Source: Phoebastria nigripes (Eukaryota; Chordata; Aves; Procellariiformes; Diomedeidae). From it: a stretch of 64,000 bases of DNA. Location: NCBI GenBank assembly GCA_035582835.1, contig JAYKAV010002541.1:497317-561316 (forward strand), written 5' to 3'. The number at the start of each line of letters is the position of its first letter. Within the stretch, counting starts at the first letter, position 1. This document shows positions 44,001 through 55,400 of the stretch, piece by piece. Below the pieces are notes generated by a model. The model saw only the letters and a list, made by a program, of their open reading frames with translations, did no database searches and was not told the origin of the DNA. Position numbers and translations under genes: made by a program.

Positions 44001-45975
44001 CTGGGGTATCTCTACCGCTGGCCTATGTTGCTTTGGTCAGACACCAATATAAATAACCAGAGCTGGCTGAAATGAGAAGTCTTGGCTTGTTTGAGGACAG
44101 CACTCTGGCTTGTTGGGTGATTTCAGGTAAGTCTGAAATCACCTGACTCTTTACCTGGCTTTCNCCATCTGTCCAGTAAGGGTAACTGCTCCAACGTCAG
44201 AAGTGCACAGAAGCTGAGGGTTGTTCTCACATGAGGATTGTCCTTTGCCCTGTCCTTAGTAAGAACACTTTTCAAAACCCTGTTTTTAAACTTCTGTGGG
44301 AATTAGGCAGGAGCTCAGGATAAGGTGGGTACACCAGCCTGGCCAGGAGACAGGAAGAGGAAATCCCAAAATTGAACATCTCCTGTTCTCCCTGGCATAG
44401 CTCATCCCACCTGTGACACTGCTTAGTCAGCACAGCATTCGCAAACCCATTGGAAAAACAACTGAATCATTAAAAATAGAACCTAAAACACAAGCCCACA
44501 AAATGCAGTTATCCTTGCATAGCTCTCTCAGACTCTGGTAAAGGGCCTTGGGTGCATCAGATTTAACAGGCAGGTCAGATCAGCCATGCAGGATGTGGAG
44601 AAAACGCAGAGCAGCTGCTACATACATAACGCAGCCAGTTAGAAAACATTACAGAAGTTTCTTCCCACTTCAGGACATTAATCTGGGGAGCTACTATAGA
44701 CACATTCAGCAGTAATGGTCCATTCTTTCCTCTACAACTAAGAGAAATAAAAAAATGCAGGTCAACAGGGCATGATCCTTGAAGGTGTCCCCAGAAAGCC
44801 CCAAAAGTTCATTTGATGGATGAATCACCTTCAGCGACATGGTAAAGCCTCCTGAATTGTGCAAATGGATTAGGACTTACAACAAGTTTTCTGNAAAACC
44901 ATGCAACAGCTTATAAGATAATGAAAGGACAGAGAAACTGGGTGGAGAGGAAGCCAGGGACATGGAGGGCATCAATGTATTTAATGAAGGCTACCTGTGA
45001 AACAGAAAAAAAATGCACCTTCAGCCAGGCTGATCGCTTTAACTACACCAGAAAATCACCTTTCCAAAGAGGACGGACATTTAGGCTTATTGACAAACCT
45101 CCTTCTAAGGTTGGTCTCATTCTTTGCCTGATCCTACTCCTAACCTGATGAGGACACGACAGATTATTGCGGCAGCTCAGCTTTGCACTTGGCACATTAC
45201 TACCACACAGTGCATTGCAGCTAGTGTCCAGGGGTTGGTTGTAGCTGATGGTACCAATAAGGTATGAGGTTTAGTCTGCAAAAAGAGGATTAAGCCACAA
45301 TCATTATCCTTCTCAATGATTTCAAACCACCTACCATGCACCTTTTCAATCTGCCATCAGCAAACCATGGATGTGAGGACTCTGACTGATGTTATGGCTA
45401 TGGTTACAGAGATCATGAGTGCAGTGACCTACCAAGACTCTGTATGGTCCCAGACACATGGTCCAGGAGTTGGGCTTCCTTCAGAAGAGATTGTTCTTAA
45501 TAAAATGTTTCATTGCTATTCAATTCCCTTCATGGCTCAAAGACTGTCTCCTCTAGTGTCTATAAATATTCTGGTGATCCTATCCTGGACACAGTCATTC
45601 CAGAAGCTGACTGCTGTTGCAAAAGCTGACTTAGCCAGTAGGACCACGNAAGGAAAAAAAATAGACTCAGAGCTATGCACACTCTTAGCACTTGGCTGAA
45701 TCACACCTACAGTGATGTCCAGCTCCAAGCTGGCAAAACTGATCAATCGTCTTAAAAATATGTTGACTTTCCCTGCTGTATAAAATTAAGCTTGGATCCA
45801 GCAGAGCGTCTTTTGTGTGTGCTTGTGGCTAATTTCTTAAAGGAGTGTAGGCAGGAGGAGAGTCACAGAGGGAAGCGCACCTGGGCCTGTGCTGCTTGTC
45901 TCACATGTTGATGAGCCAAGATGGTACAGGGGCTGGGACAAGCAAATGAAACTAGGTGACAGTTTCCAAAGAAGG
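41016..45975. other. Gene-free upstream region, part 4
   Basis: No gene or RNA gene recognised. Ns at 44164, 44894 and 45649. The 42360-42520 stretch, around a 78-codon frame, looks unusually even in composition but carries no known domain. Confidence 0.55.
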
Positions 45976-45978
45976 GAC

Positions 45979-46300
45979 ATCTTTGCACAGCGCATAGTTA
46001 AAGCATGGACACACTGAAACACAGGATGTTGTGCATGCTAAAAGCTCACACAAGTTCAAAGAGCAATTAGACAAATTCATGACAGAAAAATCCATCAAGG
46101 GCTATTAATTGCAAGGACAGAGTCTCTGCTTTAGGAATTCCCTCAGTCCCACACACCTGGAGGCCAGGACAGTAGCCTGGGATAGTATCAGAACATGCTA
46201 GCCCCATGCTTTTACTTCTTGCTAGGCATTTTTTTCCTGGCCCTTATTAGAGAGAGGATGGATGGGCTGAGTAGTGCTGGTCTCATGTCAACATGTGGCC
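45979..46300 (+). mobile_element. CR1/L3-like LINE remnant, forward orientation
   Basis: Begins GCACAGCGCATAGTTAAAGC, continues through ACAGGATGTTGTGCATGC, AGTTCAAAGAGCAATTAGAC, AAAAATCCATCAAGGGCTAT and a tail near GGATGGATGGGCTGAG. It is the same family as the reversed copy at 31490-31885 and corresponds to the RT C-terminus plus 3'UTR of an old CR1/L3-type LINE. Confidence 0.65.
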
Positions 46301-46639
46301 ATGAACATCCCATGGGAATGGGATTGACCCATTGACCTGGGAATACCACAGACCTACACAGGACTTCCTGCATATGAAGAAAATTCCCACCAAGTAGCAA
46401 CGTTGTAAGACTACAAATAAAACTGCCCAGAAAAAAAACCTTTTATTTTTATCTTGGAGCCTATCTGTGAGACCTATGGAAAAGTCCCCAGGAGCAAGAT
46501 CTATTGCTGATGTGAGGAGGCAGGGAAGAAAGCTACGCCATTTTGCCTGAACTGCCCCTCTGATTTGAAGGCACCATCCCTGCCTCCTGTTGATTTTTTC
46601 TTCCCAGAGGCTAAAATGCACATGAATCATTAACAAGCT

Positions 46640-46830
46640 CGTAAAGCCCGTGCGCGCTATCATGGTTTGCGTAATTAATCCTGAGCCAATGTGATTTGGC
46701 GAATTAATAAAGTTGCTGTTGCTGGGGTGGAAAGTCCTGTTACCTGCAGCAGGGCTGGCTTTGCTGTTCATCTGCATGTGCACATGATCGCAGCAGCAGG
46801 AGCTATATACAGGGTATATAGATATGGGGT
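46640..46830. promoter_or_regulatory. Candidate conserved element
   Basis: Unique block with GCGTAATTAATCC and GGCGAATTAATAAAG, two homeobox-type cores within 50 bp, next to a CpG-containing CCGTGCGCGC. Lies antisense to a 228-codon frame (46283-46969) that I do not regard as coding. Confidence 0.3.
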
Positions 46831-48229
46831 AAATATGCACAGAACAGAAAAGAATGAGAAGAAATGCATCATGATCCAAAGTTTTAGTGGCTCTTCTTTC
46901 CAAGAAAGAGGGCTCATCATGGCTCCTGCACAAGAGATCAGGTTTGTCATGACGAGCTTGGGTGCCCATGCGTCACTTCTAGAATCTGTGAAGACATCTC
47001 CAACACTTTGGTCTTTCGGTCTTTCTACCCATTCAAGCGGTTTCTTTACTTAGCATCTTCTCTTAATCACCTTTATCTGAGAGATGCCTGTTGAAAGAAG
47101 CAGAGGGAACTAGCCTGGTTAAAGGGAAGCAACCCTGCAGACCTACGCAGGAGAGAAGTCCATGTTCTCTTGTCCCGCTCCATTGTCCATCCGCACTCTG
47201 ACACACAGAAGCAAGCAGATGAGATGCTCAGGTTTTACCTGAGTAACAGAGCTTGGTTTGATTTCAGAATATTCAGATGCGGGAACAAGTTGTACATGCT
47301 CCAGACACTAAGTTTTATGCAAGTCCCTCTTCAACATTTGGCCTGTGATTCCTCCAATACCATTATCCAGGTGAGCTGTCTGGGTTTGGCCTTCATTGAA
47401 TGTAAGACTCTCCTGCTGTTGAATGCAAAAATCTGTCTGTATCTGGAGACATCAAGACCCTATTGACCATCTCCTCCTGGAAGGTAATTTTGGTAATTCC
47501 TGCTTGGTAGCTGCTATGGCAGAGTTTTGGTCCTGCCAGTGATCTAGAGAGATCCCAAAGGTCTCAGTAAAGTGCTGAGGATCTGGGCTGAAAATGTTGA
47601 ATTTGATGGTACCCTTCTCTCCCCATTCATCTTGTGCACTAGGCTAGATATCTGTCGCCTTTATCAATCACTTGTTTGTTCTTTCTCGAGAGTTAACAGG
47701 CACTTGTCCCATCCAGCCAACAAGCGTGTCTGACATTGACCTAGCTGATATCCACCCCTCCCTGGGAGCAGAGCCCATCCATACAACATGAGCAATGCAC
47801 ACCCATTTCTGACGGCAAGGCAGCTTTTCTGCATCAAGAGGACATTGTGTTTTCAGTGAATGAGCAAGAAAGGAGTCATATAAAAATAGTCACCCAACTT
47901 CCTTTCCCAACACGGGTTTCACAGACTCCTCGGTCACCATTTGCCAGATATGGTCTGTCCAGTCAAGCAGGCAGGTCTGAGTGTACACAACTGTATGTGG
48001 TTTGAGGTGCTCTTCTGTTTTTTTTTAAATACAATTTGATTTCTTTTACAGTCAAAAGTGAAACCTGGGCTTGAAATGTTGAAAAAAACAGAGCACAGTA
48101 GTGGAGAGCTTACACAAAACCAGGGTAGTGAATTTTCTATCAGTGCTTACTCTGTTCAGTGATAGAAAAATTCCCATGCAATATGTCCTGAGCAGCCTTC
48201 TGCTCACCATCAAGGGAGGGAAAAATGTT

Positions 48230-48420
48230 ATTTGTCCTAATCACTGATGTGGTAAAAATAGAAATTGAATCCTAGGCCATATTTAGCATTTCAATTAAAT
48301 GACCTCATTTTTAACGAGCGTACCTAGATGATTCACGTATTAGAAAAATCAGGCTATATACAGAGCTGTCCAAATGGGAAAATATAGCATGCCCAGATAC
48401 AAGTGGAAGATTTAATGCAT
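48230..48420. promoter_or_regulatory. Candidate conserved element with CArG-like site
   Basis: AT-rich block with CCATATTTAG (SRF/MEF2-like, about 48279), CATTTCAATTAAATGACC and TGATTCACGTATTAG. No repeat or coding signal. Confidence 0.22.
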
Positions 48421-48914
48421 CTTGGGTTCAGATCTTCACACTACTAACCAGATTTCAGTGGTGGTCTCTTTGCCATTCCTTGCTTCTCCTTTTCCCAATA
48501 AATGTGGACTGCAATCTACCTTGTGCTAGGACAACCCCATAGTTCCCCTCCCCAAAGTCAAGAGAAAGGAGGTGAAAGACAGCCCAGCCAGACTTGTTTG
48601 ATCTAGAAGAGAAGGGAACAGCCCATGCTCAAGAGGCCAGCTGAGATCAGGGCAAAGACATGAAGTAAGGCAAACACTGACGGGGTAGGAGGAAATAAAT
48701 CTGCCCCAGGAGAGCAGGGCAGCCCTGGATCAGGGCCCGGAGGCATGGTGGCATCTCCATCCTTGGGGACCATCCACCATCAGACCTGACCTGGCTGTGA
48801 GGGTATGGGGGAGAGGAGGGGCACAGAGACCCCCAGACCTCCCTTCCCACCTAAACCCTTCTGTAAATTTACAAACCTGTGAGCTGCCCACATCTGCCCC
48901 AAAGGATGGGGTTG

Positions 48915-49165
48915 AATGCGCCAGAAAATGAAATCTAAGCAACAAAACTTTGGCCCTAAAATTATCATGGAAATGAGCTGTGGAAACAAAATGATTGTAT
49001 TAGCAGACTGGCTTGAGCTTAGTATACACCTATCGTTCTGTCAGAAAGGACAAATATTTCCTGCAGAGTTAATAGAGCTCTACTGGGTTGCTCTTAATAG
49101 TTGTTTATTTTATTTTCCACTGTTCGTAATAAACCTCTGTGCATCTGAAAATAGCTCTCTCTAAT
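48915..49165. promoter_or_regulatory. Candidate conserved element
   Basis: AT-rich unique block (AAAATTATCATGG, TTGTATTAGCAGAC, TTAATAGAGCTC, GTAATAAACC) with no repeat similarity. Regulatory role is a guess from composition. Confidence 0.25.
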
Positions 49166-50493
49166 GAGTACTGTATGAGTACCCATGCATTATCTGTGTG
49201 CATGGGTGTGTTTGTGAGTGCTGATGACACCTCAGGTATATGTAGAGGGCTACTCAGCTTCTTTGAAAAATGTATATTCACTGAGAAATCTGAAATGTTT
49301 TTGGTTCACAAAAGTTTCACCAAATCCAAAACTGGGTTAGCACATGATTGCAATCCTTGGCAGTCACTGCCAAATCTCTGCCTTTGGGGGAGACATGCAC
49401 AGAATAAATCCTGTAAGGAAGGTAAGGGACAGTTAAAAGGAAAATCAGAAAATTAAAAAAAAAATTTAAAACAGTTTGCTCTGATTCATACCAAAATTAA
49501 CTGTCAGAAGAATGATGTTTCCCATGAACATGAAGCCTTGCTGGTTTTTTTCAGTAAGACTCCAGTGACATGCTCTGTCACCCTTCTCTTGAGATTTTCA
49601 TCACAAATTGCTCTCCTGATAACATTCAAGATCCTGACGTGCAAAATGAGACAAAGAAGATGGATATGGTGATTTCCAGCAGTAAATCTTGGTGCTATAT
49701 GAAAGTCTTAACTAAAATATGGCATGTCTTCTTAATGAACAAGTTGTTTTTCATTTTGGTTAAGACATTTCGGTTCATTGAGACACCTGGACAACAGCTG
49801 GGTTGTCTTACGAACAACGGTGCTCAAAACCAGGGTTCAACTCAAAAGCAGTCAAGGGGTGGGAGAAGCTGAGAAACAAAAGACAAATTTGACTCAAAAT
49901 TTTGCACAGAATTTGGTCAACACAGATCAATTAAGTGCTGGAGCAGGGAGATGGGTGAATGCTCAGCAGTGTGCAACAACCAGGGAGAATGGGTTTTGGT
50001 TGACTGCAGCTGAGAAACTAGTCATGGAAAGATTTGCACCTCATGAATCTGTAGGAGACTACACCTGCAGTGACTGCCCCCATTCCGGGTACAAGCAAAT
50101 CAAAAGAAGTCAGGGCCAATTTACTTTAAGATCTTTTCCAAGTCCAGCACTGTCTTTGGATGCATCAGTGGATTTTATCTCTATGCCCACCGTTGAGCTA
50201 GACTAGCCTCCTTGTAGAGGGACAACCCACCACACAGCATTAGAAGTGCTTCTTTCTTTCCATTGCCTTTTTTCAGATGACTAATCTCTGGAGTGGCTGT
50301 CTATATTGGGGCGTACAGCCACCTCTTTATTTTATCCAGGGATGTCAGTCGCAGCATGCTCTCACCTGGCTGAGCTCTTCAAAATGAAAACCAGGACTGG
50401 AAATAATGATGCCTGCTGAGAAATGTGGTACCAGCTGACTGCATTGTTCAGCATGGCCTTCGTTGTCTTTTTTTCTGTCAAAATAAGGGCGGG

Positions 50494-50511
50494 GTGTGTG
50501 TGTGTGTGTGG
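50494..50511. repeat. (GT)9 microsatellite
   Basis: Simple GT repeat in the gene-free region, directly after AAGGGCG. Confidence 0.9.
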
Positions 50512-52119
50512 TATCAAAATTGATGACTTTTCCATGGGATAATTCTACCCAGCTCTGAAACGCCCCTTTTTCAGCCTGAAATATCTCTGGCATTTCAGCT
50601 GGAGCATCAACATTTCCTTCCAACTGAAAATGTTCAGGGTTTGTTTGGAATTGCACGCATGGGATTGTGTGTGTGGGTCATATGTGTTGTCATCTGGTGA
50701 TGGAGGCAGGTCTGAAAACGCCAGGGACATTGTTTCCTGTATAACAAGTTTCTGTGCGTGCACTAGAATATCCGTGAAAGAAAAGACAGAAATGTGATCC
50801 TAACCGTGGTGATGCTGGACACCTTCCATCTCTGTAGCAGGCTGCAATGTGGGTCACAGGCTGTTTTACAAAAGCTGTCTCTCGCACTGTCTTTCCTCTG
50901 GCTGATCCTCTTTAAGCACCACCACTGCCAGATCACATTCCCTGAAGGAAGAAGAGAGGTACCAGGTCTGTGCAGCCAGCTTGCTCTGCCAGTACAGCAT
51001 TCAGGACGGGTAACAGCATCCTTGTTCTGACTAGATTCAGGGAACTGAAAGCCAGAAAAATAAAAAAAAAAATGTGCCATCCACATCCCTTGGATCTGCA
51101 GGCAAGCACTGCTCAGTGCCACCGTGCTGCTGGCAGGGCAGCACAGAGCCAGTAATTCAGCTCCAAAACGTTGTCTAGTAAATCAGCAAAAGTGCAGGGT
51201 GCCCAGCTAACGGCCCTGTAAGGACAGGGTACCTGAGAAGAAAGGACCTTCCAAAACAAAACCAGGAGATGATTGCTTAATGTGGGATAACAGGAAGGCT
51301 TCTAGGTTTTGAGTGATGTAAGTGGACAGAGAGAAAATCACTCCTTGACCTGCAGGAGTGCTTCTTCTGTGCCCACCAAACCCCAGTCTGGTGTGTTGTT
51401 TCACTTCCTTCTCACCAAACGGAGAGGACAAGCCGGCATCAGAGGCTGCGCTGTGTGCGTGTTTCGGGTTCCCCGCACAGCCTGGGAAGGGGCTGGCAGA
51501 GGGAACCCAGGTTCTGTTTCTTGCTCTCTCTCTCTCCCCCCAGTGCTGGAAAACCTGTCATCTTTTCAGGAAAGCCACTGGATGGAGAGGAGGTGTTTGA
51601 AGAAAAAGGAAGAAAAGGCTGCAACAAAAGCACCAAAACCACTGAGATACGGCAGCTGGCTAGTTTTTCATATATGACATGCAGACAGACAGCTGTCGAG
51701 AGCTGACCAATGAGTTTGTTAGGCATCTTGGAAGTCCTCTGAGAAGATGCTTACCAGGCTGCTCTCCTGACGTCCAGCTGGCTGAAAGCACCCCAAACAG
51801 TGCCCCTCTTCCTTCCTCTGCCACAGCACATGGCAGAGCAGCGGCTGTGCCCCAACCCCAGGAATAAGGTGTCGGGGAGGCAAAGCAGAGATGAAATTTC
51901 CTCTGAACGCTTCATGCACGCTGCAGGATTTGACAGTCTCCCAGGACAGCAGGAAGGCCCAACCCTTTGAGAGCAGTTCTCCAGAATCCCAGCTTCTCAA
52001 ATTTCATCCCTTGGGGTCCACCATTAGCTGCTCCCAGCACTGCAGAGTCTGCCACACAAGGATGCACAAATCATGCAAACAAGTGACACGGCATGGCTCA
52101 CAACTGGTATGGCACCTTG

Positions 52120-52400
52120 CTGTGGCCCGCACTTCACTGCAGAAGGTTATCAGGTCGGTTAAGCACAATGTCCCCTTCGTAAATCTGTGCTGACTACTCC
52201 TGATCACCTTCGTGTACTTCATGGGTCTGGAAATGATTTCCAGGATTTGTTGAGGTGTTAGGCTGGCTGGCCTGTAGTTCCCCATATCTTCCTCCTTGAT
52301 CTTCCTGAAGACAGGAGTGACACTTGCTTTCTTCCAATCTTCAGGAACTGCTCCCAGTTGCCATGATAGCAGCCGCACCGAAGATGGGGGAAGCAGCAAA
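52120..52400 (-). mobile_element. Old CR1 LINE fragment (RT region), reverse orientation
   Basis: On the - strand it translates with small gaps to PEDWKKASVTPVF, GNYRPASLT, and VIRSSQH.FTKG.LCLTDLITF, the order of the CR1 reverse-transcriptase N-terminal half. It is diverged from the copy at 1762-4476, so from an older subfamily. Not functional. Confidence 0.75.
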
Positions 52401-55400
52401 ACTCCACGGAGTCAGAAAGCGCTGGACAGGCAAAGGCCCTGGACTTCATGTCCAACAGTTCCTCACCTCTTTACTGATATTTCCTCAGCCAAATTAAGCC
52501 AAAAGATGGGGATGCTGAGGTTTTTCTTGCCCTATATGCTGCTTTCTCTGGAAAGCAGAAAGCAGTGTGACATGCCACTCCAGGCTCTGCTGGGTCATGC
52601 CTTGCAGCTCATTAGGGCATGGATTTGCCTTTAATTGACCCAGATGCTTAAATTTAAACTTGCGGTTAAGGACATTGCTGGATCTGGATCTAAATTTCTG
52701 AGGGAGAGATCTGCTGCTGTGGGCATTCCCACCGCTTCTCCTGGCCACTTCTATGGTCTCTGTTCCTACCAACGCTCCTGACTGCCTCTGTACACACGTG
52801 TGGCCCCCTCTACAGAAAGAAGACCAGCACTTTAAGCCTTTAAGGTAATTATTAGTTTAGCTTCAAAAGCACATACACCCTGCCTAAAAGAAGAGTTTCA
52901 TGCACACACTCAAAGCAAGAGAAGCCACATGCGGATCTTTGGAAGAGCAATTGGCCCTGAATAGAGCTGAAGGAAGAGCTCCTTAAAAGCCTAGGTTTTG
53001 AGAAGATGAATAAACATTGGAAGCCAGCTGCTCAGGATTCACTCTGGGCTCTCTTCATGTCCTAGTGCCTACCAGCCTCTAAGGCTGGAGGAAAGGCTGA
53101 TGCGTCTGGAGGGGATGCTGAAATCATGATGATTTTACTTCTGCAGAGAATCACAAAGCTGTGGCCATAGGGAAAACAAACATGGGAAGTCTGGAGAATG
53201 GAAAAAAAAATCACAGAATTGGACCAGAAAGTCCCCTTCTATTTTGTGTTTTCCATGAACTACAAGCCTACATATTACTGATTTTTTTTTTTAATATAGT
53301 CTCTCAATTGCATCATGGGGATCTGCAGATTTCTGATTGACCTTACAATTCCCACTCCTCCTGTCAAACCAAATCAAAGCCCAATTCCTAGTCCTTCCCC
53401 CAAAATGCCTGGATTGGACAGATGTTTTGGATCTGAAGCCAGATCCACNGGCCACAGAGCCTGGCAGGCATTGGTGGGTCTCCTCAGCACGCAGGGCAAC
53501 ACGTGAGGAACGACGGGGCCGTGCCAGGGCTGGGAGAGAGGGAAGGCATGTGGCAGAAAGACACAGTCTCCGTGACCCATGTGGGTGGATTTGGCTCCTT
53601 TCTTTGGAAATGCTAATGACACTCCCTCTGGACGCTGCAAGCCAGGCTCCCAAACCACCCTCACATGTGTAACGTGGCTCTCTTGCCTTCTGCCAGCCAG
53701 AGGCTCCCATGGGGCAATTCGCCAAGTACAGGGTGGGACGGGAAGCAAAGGTGGCGTTAGGGTCTTCAATATGTGCATTGGCTCTAGTCTATGGGGCAGC
53801 AACCTCCAAAAATATGGAGAAGGAAAGCTTTGGAGCTACTTTTTGCTCCATTCCCACTGGTGGATGATCTTGAAGGGATTTTGCACCTTTGTACCAATGA
53901 ACTGAAGAGTCTCCGGGACATACCCCTGCACTACACAAGCAGTGTCCAGATGCACAACATTCAGAGCAGCATCTGCCAGCATGAAGGTCCCTGAGGCCCC
54001 TCTGATCCCCCAGCTAGGCTGTGTTCTCACCTTGGTGATACAGCTAGCAACACATGTGCTGAAAAGCCCCACCAATTCCACGCGTGGGAGACAGCAGTGA
54101 TCACCTGGGACAGGTGAGCGCATCCTTGTGTATTTGCTTTCTTTCTGAAACTAGTCATTAGAGAGGGTGTCACTTGCTTTCAGCTGACAGCAAGCAAGGC
54201 GTTGTTACAGGAGTCTTCTTTGCATGTCAGAACTTTCTCACGGTCAGAAGTGCTCCTGGGCATGGGAAGGGTAGAGAAAGGAGTGGTGTCGCACTCTGAA
54301 TGTATGTCTCATGCATTGAGGAAACACTCACACAAGCCAGGAGGAACAGGAACTGTGCTGAGGTGATTGCATCAGGTCCTTTGCATCAGTATCTCACCAT
54401 CCCAGCCATTTCAGTATGTCTTTTTCTACCCTGATCTGCTTCTCTGAAAATGAGGAGGGTTTTCCTGTGGATTTCTCTGGCCCTGCTCCCTGCTTGCAGG
54501 GAATCTCATGCTCTGACTTCAACAAGCCTGCCAGGCCCTATGGTACCATGGGAGCTGGTCTGCCTCTAGGTACCTCCGACTGTTTCAGAGCAATGGTAGC
54601 ACCTCACAGCTGAACTGGAGAGGACAACTCCAAGGCGCAAGTTACTGTTCTGTTTGGTGCATCCACAACATGCAGCTATCCCATTTAGGGTTACGCACAG
54701 ACTCAGTCCTCCTCTAATAGCTCTTCTTGTTGCTCTGCTGTGAATCCTGTGAAGTTGTGCCTCCATGGAGACAACTCTTCTTTCCAAATCCTGCTGCATT
54801 GCTCCCAGGCCTTCCTCCCACCTTCCTTCAGCACAGCACACCTTTCTGGCCAGAATCCATCCAGTATCATCATTAGAAGGTTTGTTGAACCCCAGAATAA
54901 CACCTGCACGTTCTTTAGCAAGCACTGAATTTAGTTCATGGCTGTTTTGCCCTATGTGTACTTTTATTGAGTCACACAGTGCTTGCTGACTCACAGAAAG
55001 CATTCAGGTGAAAAGTGGCAAGAATGGTAGGATGCAGGCTGGATAGCCTCTCTCCCAATGGGAGGTGGATGAGGCTCATCTGTTTAGCTTAGAAAGAGAC
55101 CTCACGCCTCTACATGCATCCATATGGAAGGAAGGTTTCTGACAGTAGAGCTTTCTAATTTATAGGCAAACACAAAACAGGATCTAGAGGTTGGACATGG
55201 ATACCAGATGAATGCAGGCTGAAAGCAAAGCCAAACTTTTTCTAAACAAGGTAGCGGAGTACCTGGGGAGTATGGAGAGCCCTCCATCATTTAACATCTC
55301 AGGCAAGTACTTGTCATGGAAGGGAGAAAGGCACACTATATATGAAATCTTCCCAGAAGCAGCCCTGCCGTATGCTTCTAATGAAATCTTCATCCTTCCT

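Larger units (their letters stand above)
46831..52115. other. Gene-free upstream region, part 5
   Basis: No gene recognised. Contains a (GT)9 stretch at 50494-50511 and AT-rich candidate blocks at 48230-48420 and 48915-49165. Short frames lack domains. Confidence 0.55.

Noticed and set aside
46283..46969. 228-codon - strand frame
   Set aside because: No recognisable domain, no splice partner, and it crosses both a LINE remnant and an AT-rich candidate element.
53205..53245. Possible reversed CR1 tail near TCACAGAATTGG
   Set aside because: One octamer-like match is not enough.
54566..55003. 145-codon - strand frame, considered as a processed pseudogene
   Set aside because: No protein family recognised, no poly(A) tract, no target-site duplication.
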